64,000 bases of DNA from CAXMQZ01 sp963707075 (GTDB taxonomy: Bacteria; Acidobacteriota; Thermoanaerobaculia; Multivoradales; JAHEKO01): NCBI GenBank assembly GCA_963707075.1, contig CAVPOX010000001.1:558001-622000 (forward strand). The letters run 5' to 3'. The notes below the pieces were generated by a model. It was not told the DNA's origin, searched no databases, and was given only the letters and a program-made list of their open reading frames with translations. Position 1 is the first letter of the stretch. Every line of letters begins with the position of its first letter. Of this stretch, positions 27,778 through 36,418 are shown one piece after another. The position numbers were made by a program, and so were the translations under genes.

Positions 27778-29118
27778 AAGCAATAGGACAACCAGGAATC
27801 CGGTGACACCCACCAGAGTCTCCATGACCGTCCAGACGCGCAGGGTTTGGCGCTCGGTCATCCCGAGATAGCGACTGACAAGCCAGAACCCGGAGTCGTT
27901 GACGTGGGACAGGACGGTCGCGCCCGAGGCGATGGCAATCACCACGGCGGCGATCTGCGGGGCGGAGAAGCTCCCGGCTTCGACAATCGGTGCCATCAGG
28001 CCGGCGGCGGTCACCATCGAAACCGTGGCAGATCCCTGGGCGACGCGCACCACCACGGCGATCAGAAACGCCAGGACGATCAGTGGCAGGCGTGATTCAG
28101 CCATCCAGTCGGCGACAGCCTCGCCGACACCGGTGGCAAAAAGAACCTTGCCGAAGACTCCGCCCGCACCGGTGACCAGTATGATCAGGCCGACCGGTTC
28201 GAGACCTTTGCCGGCCATCTCCCGAACCTCACCGCGTGTGAAGCCCAGTCGAATGCCGAGGGCGTAGAACGACAACAGTGTCGCAATCAGGAGAGCGGTG
28301 AATGGGTGCCCGATGAATGACAGCACCTCCCGTGCCCTACTGTCCTCTGACATCGTGACAGCCGATACTGTGCGCAACAGAATCAGCACCAGTGGCAATG
28401 CGACAAGCCCCGCAGCCACCGCAAAACTCGGACTCTGCTGGCTGGTGCGCCCGGATTTCTGACCTCCAGCCTCCGGGATCAGGAATGCCGGGACCTCGAC
28501 AAGGACCTTCCCCGAGATGTACCGGCCGTACCACAGCCCCCCAACGATGGTGGCGGGTATACCAGCTGCCAGGCCGAGGGCGATCACCCAACCGAGGTCC
28601 GCACCGAGTAGTCCTGCGACTGCCACGGGCCCCGGTGTGGGTGGGATGAACGAGTGCGCCACCGCGATACCGGCGAGCAGCGGGATCGCATAGAAGAGCA
28701 GGGAGCGTCCGCTTCTGCGCGCCAGGTTGGCGGTCAGAGGCAGGAGTAGGACGAGGGCCACGTCGAAGAATACGGGGATGGCGACGATCAGGCCGGTGAT
28801 CGCCAGGGCCAGGGGGGCTCGCGCATCGCCGAAGATTTCGAGCAGTCGATCGGCGATGCTGCTGGCACCGCCGGAACGCTGCAGCATTTCGCCGAACATG
28901 GCTCCGAGACCGATGACCACGGCGATATAGCCGAGAGTACTGCCCATCTGTGTCTGGATCAGATCGGCGATCTCCCCGAGGGGGATGCCGCCGAGTACCG
29001 CGACCACGACACTGGTGAGCAACAAGGCAACGAATGCGTGGAGCCGGACGAAGACCACGAAAACCAGCAGCAGCCCGATCCCGAAAGCTGCGAGTGCGAT
29101 CAGGGCACCCGTTGACAT
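27763..29118 (-). CDS. gntP: GntP-family gluconate:H+ symporter
   Basis: A 451-aa polytopic protein with about 12-14 hydrophobic segments. Family signatures include GLGAMFGEMLQRSGGA, IPVFFDVALVLLLPL, HSFIPPTPGPVAVA, QGSATVSMVTAAGL and HVNDSGFWLVSRY. GntP carriers take up gluconate or related sugar acids. It is convergent with gntK (15-nt overlap), so kinase and permease are neighbours but not in one operon. Confidence 0.94.
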   Translation of the reverse strand: MSTGALIALAAFGIGLLLVFVVFVRLHAFVALLLTSVVVAVLGGIPLGEIADLIQTQMGSTLGYIAVVIGLGAMFGEMLQRSGGASSIADRLLEIFGDARAPLALAITGLIVAIPVFFDVALVLLLPLTANLARRSGRSLLFYAIPLLAGIAVAHSFIPPTPGPVAVAGLLGADLGWVIALGLAAGIPATIVGGLWYGRYISGKVLVEVPAFLIPEAGGQKSGRTSQQSPSFAVAAGLVALPLVLILLRTVSAVTMSEDSRAREVLSFIGHPFTALLIATLLSFYALGIRLGFTRGEVREMAGKGLEPVGLIILVTGAGGVFGKVLFATGVGEAVADWMAESRLPLIVLAFLIAVVVRVAQGSATVSMVTAAGLMAPIVEAGSFSAPQIAAVVIAIASGATVLSHVNDSGFWLVSRYLGMTERQTLRVWTVMETLVGVTGFLVVLLLSLFF

Positions 29119-29305
29119 CAGCTGGCAGCTCCACAGCCATCGACTGGCTCCATTTCGCTAGTCGGCAACGGTTGGGCGATCTCTCCACTCACTCTGCCGA
29201 GTCCGATCCCGCCACTGCCCATCGTAGATCTCCGGGGAAAAGAAGTGCCCAATCTGTGCTGCGAATCAGTCGGTGAGTGTAGCAAAGGCGTCGCAGCTCC
29301 CATTA

Positions 29306-29324
29306 TTGGCTAAGATCTTGCCAA
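29306..29324. promoter_or_regulatory. Possible operator (inverted repeat) before the GH3 gene
   Basis: TTGGC-N9-GCCAA is an exact 5-bp inverted repeat 21-39 nt before the GTG of the beta-glucosidase gene, in the region divergent from gntP. A TAAGAT hexamer (29311-29316) lies between the arms and could be a -10 element. This is a plausible repressor site but short. Confidence 0.3.
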
Positions 29325-29344
29325 ATCGAGGCGAGGGAGATTTC

Positions 29345-31597
29345 GTGAAGAGATTGTTGCTTGTCGCATTGCTACTGGGGTCTGCGTCCACCTACGCGAA
29401 TGAGTTGGTGTCCGAGGCGGACATCGCGGAGCTGGTCGCCAGGATGACCCTGGACCAGAAAGTCGGGCAGCTCAATCTGTGGGGTCGGGGAAGTCGAGGC
29501 TCTTACGATGCGATCCCTGCCGAGCAGGTGGAGGCGGTGCGAGCGGGCCGCGTGGGTGCGCTCATCAACATCATGGATGTCGAAGAGGTCGATCGAATCC
29601 AGCGCGTCGCGGTCGAGGAGAGCCCCCACGGAATTCCCCTGATGTTTGGCAGAGACGTGATCCACGGATTGCACGCCCTGTCTCCTATTCCGCTGGCCCA
29701 GATCGCCACCTGGCATCCAGAACTGGTCGAAGCCGGTGCGAGGATGGCGGCAATCGATGCCAGCGCCTATGGCATTCGTTGGACCTTCGCGCCAATGCTC
29801 GACATCACGCGTGACCCGCGCTGGGGACGTATCGCTGAATCCGTCGGCGAGGACCCGTTTCTCGCTGCGCGCATGGCGGAGGCCATGGTGCACGGATTTC
29901 AGGGCAAGTCCCTGGGCGACCCCACCTCTATCGCGGCGTGCGCCAAGCACTTCGCCGCCTACGGAGCCGCCGAGGGTGGCCGTGACTACAACACGGTTTC
30001 CTTGCCAGAGACCGAGTTGAGGAACATCTATCTGCCACCCTTCGAAGCTGCGGTACAAGCGGGAGCGGCATCGATGATGTCGGCCTTCAACGAGCTCAAC
30101 GGCATACCCACCAGCGCCCATCCCGGTCTGCTGAGCGAGGTTCTCAGGCGGGAATGGCGGTTCGATGGGTTCGTGGTGAGCGATTGGGGGTCGATCACGG
30201 AAATGGTGACTCACGGTTTCAGCACGGATGCCCGGGCCGCGGCTCGGCAGGCTGCTATCGCAGGTCTGGACATGGACATGATGAGCCGGGCTTATGCGGA
30301 GCATCTGGTGGGGCTGGTTTCTGCTGGCGAGATCCCTGAAAGCGTGATCGATACAGCGGTCAAGAACATCCTGCGCATCAAGTACCGACTCGGACTGTTC
30401 GACGAACCGTACCGAACAGCGAACGCAAAGCCCGGGCAGTTGAACGATCGCTCGTTGGCGGTCGCTCGCGAACTTGCCCTCGAAAGCGCTGTGCTATTGC
30501 GCAACGAAGGGCAAGTGTTGCCGATTGCCGAGCAGGTCGGGCGCATCGCGGTGATTGGGCCCCTGGCCGATGCACCCCGCGAACAGCTCGGCACCTGGGC
30601 TTTCGATGGGCGCAGTGAGGATACGGTGACGCCTCTGGCTGAATTGCGTCAGCGTCTTGGTCCGCAGAGGATCGAGTTCGCCCCAGGTCTCGAGCATTCG
30701 CGGTCGACGTCGCGGGCGGGATTTTCCACCGCGTTGCAGGCAGCCTCGGCCGCCGATGTGGTTCTGTTCTTCGGTGGGGAAGAGGCCATTCTCTCTGGTG
30801 AGGCTCACAGTCGGGCCATCCTCGATCTTCCGGGAGCTCAGCCCGAGCTGATTCACGAACTGGCGGCGATCGGCAAGCCGATCGTGCTCGTGATCCTGGC
30901 CGGCAGACCGCTGACGATTCACTCACTCCTCGAGGAGGTCGATGCCGTGCTCATGGCGTGGCACCCCGGGACAATGGGTGGCCCGGCAATCGCCGACCTG
31001 CTCTTCGGGGTGGCATCACCGTCGGGACGTCTTCCGGTCACCTGGCCCAAAGCGGTCGGCCAGATTCCCCTGTACTACAACCACAAGAGCACTGGACGTC
31101 CTCCGAATCCAGACGAGCTGATCGCGCTCGAGGACATCCCGGTCGGTGCCTGGCAGAGCTCGCTGGCCAACACCTCGCACTATCTCGATCTGGGAATGCA
31201 TCCCGAGTTCCCGTTCGGCTTCGGACTGACCTACGCGAGCTTCGAATACTCTGATCTCGAGGTGAAACCGGAGCAGATGACCTCTCGCCAACCCATCGTT
31301 GTCTCGGCAACGATCTCGAATACCGGTTCTCGTCGCGCAGCCGAGGTGGTGCAGCTCTATGTGCGCGATCTGGTGGGCAGCCGCACCCGTCCCGTCAGGG
31401 AGCTCAAGGGCTTCGTACGTGTCGAGCTCGATCCGGGTGTCACGCAGCGAGTGCAGTTCGAGATCGCCGAGGAAGACCTGGGCTTTTTCGACGGGGAGAG
31501 ATGGACCACCGAACCCGGTGGTTTTCAGGTATGGATCGCTCCCGATGCGGTTTCGGGCGTTGAGGGTTCGTTCACTTTCGAGAAACTCGCGCAATAG
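29345..31597 (+). CDS. bglX: Glycoside hydrolase family 3 beta-glucosidase (secreted, BglX-like)
   Basis: A 750-aa protein from the GTG at 29345, which has GGGAG upstream and opens a signal peptide (VKRLLLVALLLGSASTYA). The GH3 N-terminal barrel contains FGRDVIHGLHALSPIPLAQ, the ACAKHFAAYGA segment and the nucleophile Asp280 in VVSDWGS. The GH3_C domain (ALESAVLLRNEG... VLMAWHPGTMGG) and a C-terminal fibronectin-type III-like domain (PFGFGLTYASFEYSDL, VVQLYVRDLVGS) follow, as in BglX. It would hydrolyse terminal beta-glucosides in the periplasm or outside. An upstream in-frame start would add 24 non-secretory residues. Confidence 0.93.
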   Translation: MKRLLLVALLLGSASTYANELVSEADIAELVARMTLDQKVGQLNLWGRGSRGSYDAIPAEQVEAVRAGRVGALINIMDVEEVDRIQRVAVEESPHGIPLMFGRDVIHGLHALSPIPLAQIATWHPELVEAGARMAAIDASAYGIRWTFAPMLDITRDPRWGRIAESVGEDPFLAARMAEAMVHGFQGKSLGDPTSIAACAKHFAAYGAAEGGRDYNTVSLPETELRNIYLPPFEAAVQAGAASMMSAFNELNGIPTSAHPGLLSEVLRREWRFDGFVVSDWGSITEMVTHGFSTDARAAARQAAIAGLDMDMMSRAYAEHLVGLVSAGEIPESVIDTAVKNILRIKYRLGLFDEPYRTANAKPGQLNDRSLAVARELALESAVLLRNEGQVLPIAEQVGRIAVIGPLADAPREQLGTWAFDGRSEDTVTPLAELRQRLGPQRIEFAPGLEHSRSTSRAGFSTALQAASAADVVLFFGGEEAILSGEAHSRAILDLPGAQPELIHELAAIGKPIVLVILAGRPLTIHSLLEEVDAVLMAWHPGTMGGPAIADLLFGVASPSGRLPVTWPKAVGQIPLYYNHKSTGRPPNPDELIALEDIPVGAWQSSLANTSHYLDLGMHPEFPFGFGLTYASFEYSDLEVKPEQMTSRQPIVVSATISNTGSRRAAEVVQLYVRDLVGSRTRPVRELKGFVRVELDPGVTQRVQFEIAEEDLGFFDGERWTTEPGGFQVWIAPDAVSGVEGSFTFEKLAQ

Positions 31598-31656
31598 CCG
31601 GCACCTGCGCCAGATCGGGGACCGTCTGCGCCAGGAACCACGCTAGACTCCGGTTC

Positions 31657-32142
31657 GTGAGGAAGACAAAGAAGTCCTTACCGGTAATCGGTTGGCGCGA
31701 GTGGGCCGGGTTGCCCCAGATGGGTATCGATCACATAAAGGTGAAGATCGACACCGGGGCGCGCTCATCGGCCCTCCATGCCTATGACATCCGGCCTATT
31801 GAGAGAGCGGGCGAGGCCTGGGTACGGTTTCTCGTGCACCCTATACAGCGCGATGCCCACACCACGATCGAGTGCGAGGCACCGATGCTCGGTGAGCGTC
31901 GCGTGCGTTCCTCCACTGGCAAGGTGACACTGCGTCCGGTCATCGTGACGCCCCTCGAACTGGGGGGACGGATGTGGCCTATCGAAGTCACCCTGATTCG
32001 CCGCGATGTCATGGGATTTCGCATGTTGCTGGGCCGGCAGGCCATCAGAAGACGTTTTCTGGTCCATGCTGGCCGGTCCTTCCTGCAGTCTGAAAAACCG
32101 CGGCTCGGGTTGGTTGCGGCCGCAAACCGAGAGGATGTATGA
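31657..32142 (+). CDS. RimB-like retropepsin-type aspartic protease (so-called ATP-dependent zinc protease family)
   Basis: A 161-aa protein beginning at GTG. It carries the retropepsin-like core with catalytic Asp32 in KIDTGARSSALHA and the conserved LLGRQAIRRRF near the C-terminus. Members are commonly encoded next to rimK, which adds glutamates to ribosomal protein S6, and RimB is reported to act in that system. Here no rimK is adjacent; the next gene, which it overlaps or abuts, is an AstE-like hydrolase. There is no clear ribosome-binding site; a TAGACT hexamer lies 7 nt before the GTG. Confidence 0.85.
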   Translation: MRKTKKSLPVIGWREWAGLPQMGIDHIKVKIDTGARSSALHAYDIRPIERAGEAWVRFLVHPIQRDAHTTIECEAPMLGERRVRSSTGKVTLRPVIVTPLELGGRMWPIEVTLIRRDVMGFRMLLGRQAIRRRFLVHAGRSFLQSEKPRLGLVAAANREDV

Positions 32143-32143
32143 A

Positions 32144-33109
32144 ATGACACTCGGCAATCCTTCTCGTGAGGACTTTCGTGTCGGGGACTACGAAGTCCCG
32201 GTCGGAACCGAGCAGATCCTGCAATTGCCGGTCGCACGGCTCTTGACCGGTAGCTGGATGTCCCTGCCAGTGGTCGTACTGCACGGGCGTGAACCAGGTC
32301 CCATCCTGTGGTTGAGCGCGGCCCTGCATGGCGACGAGCTCAATGGCATGGAGATCATTCGGTTGGTTCTGGACCGACTGGACCCGACCCAGCTCCGGGG
32401 GACGCTGATCAGCGTTCCTGTCGTCAATGTGTTTGGTTTCGAGCAGCAGGAGCGCTACCTGCCGGATCGCCGCGATCTCAACCGGAGCTTCCCCGGATCG
32501 GCCCGGGGCTCGCTGGCATCTCGCCTGGCCCATCTGTTCATGAGCGAGATCGTCGCGCAGTGCGAGTATGGGATCGACCTCCATACAGGCTCGAATCATC
32601 GCGCCAACCTGCCGCAGGTTCGAGGTGATCTCGCCGATCCAGAGACGCGCCGTCTGGCGCTCGCTTTCGGGGCTCCGATGATGATGCAGGTGCCGCCGAT
32701 CAAGGGATCCCTCCGCTCGGCGGCCCGCCAGCGAGGTGTCCATGTGTTGGTCTATGAGGCCGGAGAGCCTCTGCGGTTCAATCCCAACGCCATCGCCGTC
32801 GGGGTCGCCGGTGTAATGAATGTCCTGACGGCGCTGCGGATGTGGCCTCACGCAGACACTACGGAGCCCGGTCCCGTCGTGGAAGCCCGCGAGCGCCGTT
32901 GGGTGAGAGCCAGTCGAAGCGGGATCTTCCATCCGGCAGTCGGCCTGGGCAGTCGAGTCGAAAAGAGGCAGGTTCTGGGATACCTTGCGGATCCGCTGAT
33001 GCGTTTACGCAGCAAGGTGCGCGCCAGTATCTCCGGGCTGATCATCGGCTATACCAAGAACCCCCTGGTCCATCAAGGCGATGCCCTGGTCCACATCGCA
33101 AGAGTCTGA
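32144..33109 (+). CDS. Succinylglutamate desuccinylase/aspartoacylase-family zinc hydrolase
   Basis: A 321-aa protein. Zinc-binding HxxE is seen in ALHGDELNGMEI, and the second His in GIDLHTGSNHRANLPQ; FPGSARGSLASRLAHLF and LVYEAGEP fit the AstE/AspA family. It would cleave an N-acyl amino acid or a related amide; substrate not predictable. The ATG at 32144 has GAGAGG 9 nt upstream; an ATG at 32135 would overlap the preceding gene by 8 nt. In many proteobacteria, RimB, RimK and an AstE-like gene are neighbours; here RimK is missing. Confidence 0.88.
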   Translation: MTLGNPSREDFRVGDYEVPVGTEQILQLPVARLLTGSWMSLPVVVLHGREPGPILWLSAALHGDELNGMEIIRLVLDRLDPTQLRGTLISVPVVNVFGFEQQERYLPDRRDLNRSFPGSARGSLASRLAHLFMSEIVAQCEYGIDLHTGSNHRANLPQVRGDLADPETRRLALAFGAPMMMQVPPIKGSLRSAARQRGVHVLVYEAGEPLRFNPNAIAVGVAGVMNVLTALRMWPHADTTEPGPVVEARERRWVRASRSGIFHPAVGLGSRVEKRQVLGYLADPLMRLRSKVRASISGLIIGYTKNPLVHQGDALVHIARV

Positions 33110-33192
33110 GGTTCCCGTCCTGCTTGCGCTGCCAGAGTCGCTGCTGGGGGAATAATCCCGGCATGGAGATTGCTAAAAGGGACGGAAGCCGT

Positions 33193-34356
33193 ATGTTTAG
33201 AGCACTCAAAATCCTGGTGGGCACCTGCCTGCTACTGATTCTCCTGGGCGATGGCTTGTCTGTTGCGCCCTCCTGGGCGGCAAAGGGCCTGGAGCCGATC
33301 TCCGAAGACGAGTTGCTGGACATCGGAATTCGCGTCTTCGATCCTGGTATCGATCGGCCGTCCTACCAATTCACCGGCTTCGAACAGGTCAACGCCAATG
33401 TGCGTCGGGCCGAAGCGGCCTACATGGCAGTTCAGCTCATGCAAACGCTGCAGAAAACCGGCCGATTCGGGTTTGTCCGCATGGTGCCGGAGGGCTCGGT
33501 AACCGTCGACTTGATGATCAGCGGACGCATCCATCAATCTTCGGGTCGCCGACTGGCACTCGAATTCGAGGTTGTCGACGCCACGGGCAAACGGTGGTTG
33601 CGCAGAGGTTATCTGCAGCACGCCGATCCCTACTCCTACACAGCAGGGTTCGATACCGACATCGAGCCGTATCAGGAGCTCTACGATCAGTTCGCCGCCG
33701 ATCTGATCAGGGCACAAGCGAAAAAGAAGAAGCGCCTGGCGGAAGTGCGCCAGGTTGCCGAGCTCCGATTCGCCTCCCAGTTGGCTCCCTCGGTGTTCAA
33801 CGACTATCTGAAGATGAAGCGCCGTGGCAGGTACGTGCTCCAGCGGCTGCCCGCTCACGACGATCCGATGCTGGCCCGAGTTCGCAAGATCCGCACCCGG
33901 GACGAGTTTTTTCTCGATCTGCTGACCGAACGTTACCAGGACTACTACGCCGAGATGGATCGCGCCTACGACGACTATCGGGCGACGAGCTTCGAGGGTG
34001 AGATGGCTCTGCGCTACGCCAGAGTCCAGGCCTATCTGGCAAACATTCAACCAGTCATAGGGCCGCGCGGTGGTTTCCGCACGCGGAGCCCCTTTCCTTC
34101 GCAGCGCGAGCAGTACTTCAGAAGACAGGCCGTCCTGCAGGCCAGATACCTCGATGACATGGCGCGGTCCTTCGCCATGATGATCGAGCCCCTGCGCCTC
34201 GAGCTCGACGGCGAGGTCATTCGTTTCGAGGGCACCATCGAGGACCAGTACCGACAGTGGCAGACACTGCTCGAGGAGATCTTCGAGACCGAGACCGGGT
34301 TGTCGATCGCCGGGCGATCGGAGCCGACCGAGCCCGTTAGTGACGCCAGGTTCTGA
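33193..34356 (+). CDS. Secreted protein of unknown function
   Basis: A 387-aa protein with a clear signal peptide (MFRALKILVGTCLLLILLGD). An N-terminal region (about 35-175) looks like an alpha/beta lipoprotein-type domain with alternating strands (VTVDLMISGRIHQSSGRRLALEF), somewhat like LpoB/GNA1162-type folds, but I do not recognise a family. The C-terminal half is helical and rich in Tyr, Arg and Asp (YQDYYAEMDRAYDDYRA), probably coiled coil. An ATG at 33163 is an alternative start that would place ten charged residues before the signal. It follows the AstE-like gene by 83 nt. Confidence 0.6.
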   Translation: MFRALKILVGTCLLLILLGDGLSVAPSWAAKGLEPISEDELLDIGIRVFDPGIDRPSYQFTGFEQVNANVRRAEAAYMAVQLMQTLQKTGRFGFVRMVPEGSVTVDLMISGRIHQSSGRRLALEFEVVDATGKRWLRRGYLQHADPYSYTAGFDTDIEPYQELYDQFAADLIRAQAKKKKRLAEVRQVAELRFASQLAPSVFNDYLKMKRRGRYVLQRLPAHDDPMLARVRKIRTRDEFFLDLLTERYQDYYAEMDRAYDDYRATSFEGEMALRYARVQAYLANIQPVIGPRGGFRTRSPFPSQREQYFRRQAVLQARYLDDMARSFAMMIEPLRLELDGEVIRFEGTIEDQYRQWQTLLEEIFETETGLSIAGRSEPTEPVSDARF

Positions 34357-34447
34357 TCGCCCGCATCCAGCGGTAGGCACGCGCCTGTCCCCGAACATCG
34401 CATACCATAGATGCTGTCCGGGAGCTGGAACCTGGGAGGATTCCGCC

Positions 34448-36328
34448 ATGCGTTCAAGAGCCGTAGGCCTGCTTGTCTCTGGAGCTCTGGTTTTCGTCGC
34501 TGTCGCCGCACATGCCCAGCGAACCGTCAAACCGGTGCTCCACGGACGTCACTGGATCGCGGTTACCGGCAAGCCGCTGGCTGCCACCGCCGGGGCCATG
34601 ACGTTTGCCCGGGGTGGCAATGCGGTCGACGCGGCCTGTGCCATGCTGGGAGCCACCAGCACCATGTGGGACACGCTCGGTTGGGGAGGGGAGACGCAGG
34701 CTCTGATCCACAACCCGAATACGGGCGAAATCAAGGGCATCAATGCCCTGGGAGTGGCGCCCACCGGCGCGACGGTCGAGTACTTCAGGGAGAAGGGCAT
34801 GCGCTATCCCCCGGAGTACGGGCCCCTGGCCGCCGTCACCCCGGGCACGCCCGGCGGGTTGATGGTCATGCTGGCCGAGTATGGGACGCTGAGTCTGGCT
34901 GAAGTCCTCGGCCCCTCCATGCAGATGGCTTCAGGGTATGCGATCGAGCAGTCCCAGGCCGACAACATGGAACGTCGCAAAGAGATCCTCAGTCAGTGGC
35001 CCGATTCGCAGCGCGTCTTCCTGCCACACCTCGAGGCAGACGACTCGCAGGAGAGGGCGGCGCCGTACCCGGGTGAGATCTTTCGCCAGCCGGATCTCTT
35101 GGCCACCCTGGAGAAGTTGGTGGCTACCGAGCAGGAGGCGCTGGCGGCTGGTAAGAGCCGCAAGCAGGCGATCTATGCGGCCTACGACCGTTTCTATCGC
35201 GGGGATATCGCGGCGGAGCTGGTTCGCAGTACCCGGGAGCAGGGTGGCCTGATCACCCTGGAGGACCTGGATGCCTGGCAGGTGCACATCGAGGAGCCCG
35301 TCAAGACGACCTACAAGGGCATCGAGGTCTTCAAGCTGACCCATTGGGTGCAAGGTCCGGTCATGCTGCAGGCTCTGAACATCCTGGAGAACATCGATGT
35401 GCAGTCGCTCGGCTACAACAGCGCAGCCTATATTCATGCGCTTTACCAATCGATGAACCTTTCCTTTGCCGACAGGGATTTCTACTATGGCGATCCTTAT
35501 GTACCGCCGGTCGAACCGATCGAAGGCCTGCTTTCCAAGGACTACGCCCGACAGCGTTTCGAGCAGATCGATTGGGAGCGCAATGACGACGGCGTCAAGC
35601 CGGGAGATCCGTACCCATTCCAGGGTGAAGACAATCCCTACCTCGACTTGTTGGAGAAGTGGACTCCCGTCCCCCCGGCCGGAGACGCGGAAGGTGAAGA
35701 CAGCTGGCAGCAGAGTTTCGCGATGAGCGATGACGAAGCCTTCGTGGCTGGAACCACCTCGATCCAGGCTGCCGACGCTGAAGGTTGGGTGGTCTCGATC
35801 ACTCCCAGTGGCGGTTGGATCCCCGCCTTCATTGCTGGCAGTACCGGTATCGGGCTCTCCCAGCGCATGCAGTCCTTCGTGCTGGACGAACGGCTCAATC
35901 CCTTCAACCTGGTGGAGCCAGGCAAGCGACCGCGAGCTACCTTGACCCCCGGCATGGCGATGAAGGAGGGACAGCCCTATCTCTCTTTCGCCGTTCAGGG
36001 CGGTGACACGCAGGATCAGAACCTGCTGCAGTTCTTTCTCAACTTTGTCGAATTCGGAATGAACGTCCAGCAAGCGGTCGAAGCACCCAACATCGTCAGC
36101 TATCAGATGCAGAGCTCGTTTGGGGCTCACCAGGCCGAACCGGGACGCCTCGTGCTGCGCGACGATGTCCCCGAGTGGGTCCGCGACGAGTTGCGGCGCA
36201 AGGGCTATGAAGTCGAGACTCGCAGCCGCACTTCCGGGCCGGTTACCGCTATCTTCTTCGACCGTGAACACGGCACGATGTGGGGCGGTGCCAGCGACTA
36301 CGGTGAGGATTACGGCATCGGCTGGTAG
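34448..36328 (+). CDS. Gamma-glutamyltransferase family protein (secreted)
   Basis: A 626-aa protein with signal peptide (AVGLLVSGALVFVAVAAHA) and a GGGAGG-type ribosome site. The GGT/Ntn-hydrolase fold is marked by FARGGNAVDAACAMLG, the Gly-rich AVTPGTPGG, the long helical middle, and the predicted autoprocessing/catalytic threonine at about 436 in AGTTSIQAAD, with PSGGW and GLSQRMQSFVLDE after it. GGT enzymes cleave gamma-glutamyl amides such as glutathione. The usual TTH after the processing site is TTS here, as in divergent family members, so the substrate may differ. It is convergent with the GH20 gene. Confidence 0.88.
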   Translation: MRSRAVGLLVSGALVFVAVAAHAQRTVKPVLHGRHWIAVTGKPLAATAGAMTFARGGNAVDAACAMLGATSTMWDTLGWGGETQALIHNPNTGEIKGINALGVAPTGATVEYFREKGMRYPPEYGPLAAVTPGTPGGLMVMLAEYGTLSLAEVLGPSMQMASGYAIEQSQADNMERRKEILSQWPDSQRVFLPHLEADDSQERAAPYPGEIFRQPDLLATLEKLVATEQEALAAGKSRKQAIYAAYDRFYRGDIAAELVRSTREQGGLITLEDLDAWQVHIEEPVKTTYKGIEVFKLTHWVQGPVMLQALNILENIDVQSLGYNSAAYIHALYQSMNLSFADRDFYYGDPYVPPVEPIEGLLSKDYARQRFEQIDWERNDDGVKPGDPYPFQGEDNPYLDLLEKWTPVPPAGDAEGEDSWQQSFAMSDDEAFVAGTTSIQAADAEGWVVSITPSGGWIPAFIAGSTGIGLSQRMQSFVLDERLNPFNLVEPGKRPRATLTPGMAMKEGQPYLSFAVQGGDTQDQNLLQFFLNFVEFGMNVQQAVEAPNIVSYQMQSSFGAHQAEPGRLVLRDDVPEWVRDELRRKGYEVETRSRTSGPVTAIFFDREHGTMWGGASDYGEDYGIGW

Positions 36329-36357
36329 ACGGCTGGATAAAGGGACCGGCTGTCGAG

Positions 36358-36372
36358 CCCGGCCCGGCCGGG
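36358..36372. terminator. GC-rich hairpin between convergent GGT and GH20 genes
   Basis: CCCGGC-CCG-GCCGGG forms a 6-bp stem with a 3-nt loop between the two convergent stops. It lacks a T-run, so it may be a weak or Rho-assisted stop for either gene. Confidence 0.3.
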
Positions 36373-36418
36373 GACAAGAGAGGGGACGAGATGTATCGCC
36401 AGCCGTTGTCCGATGAGC

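Noticed and set aside
34448..36328. Possible defect in GGT because the usual TTH at the processing site is TTS
   Set aside because: The nucleophilic threonine, preceding Gly and downstream PSGGW/Gly motifs remain; divergent active members of the family vary here.
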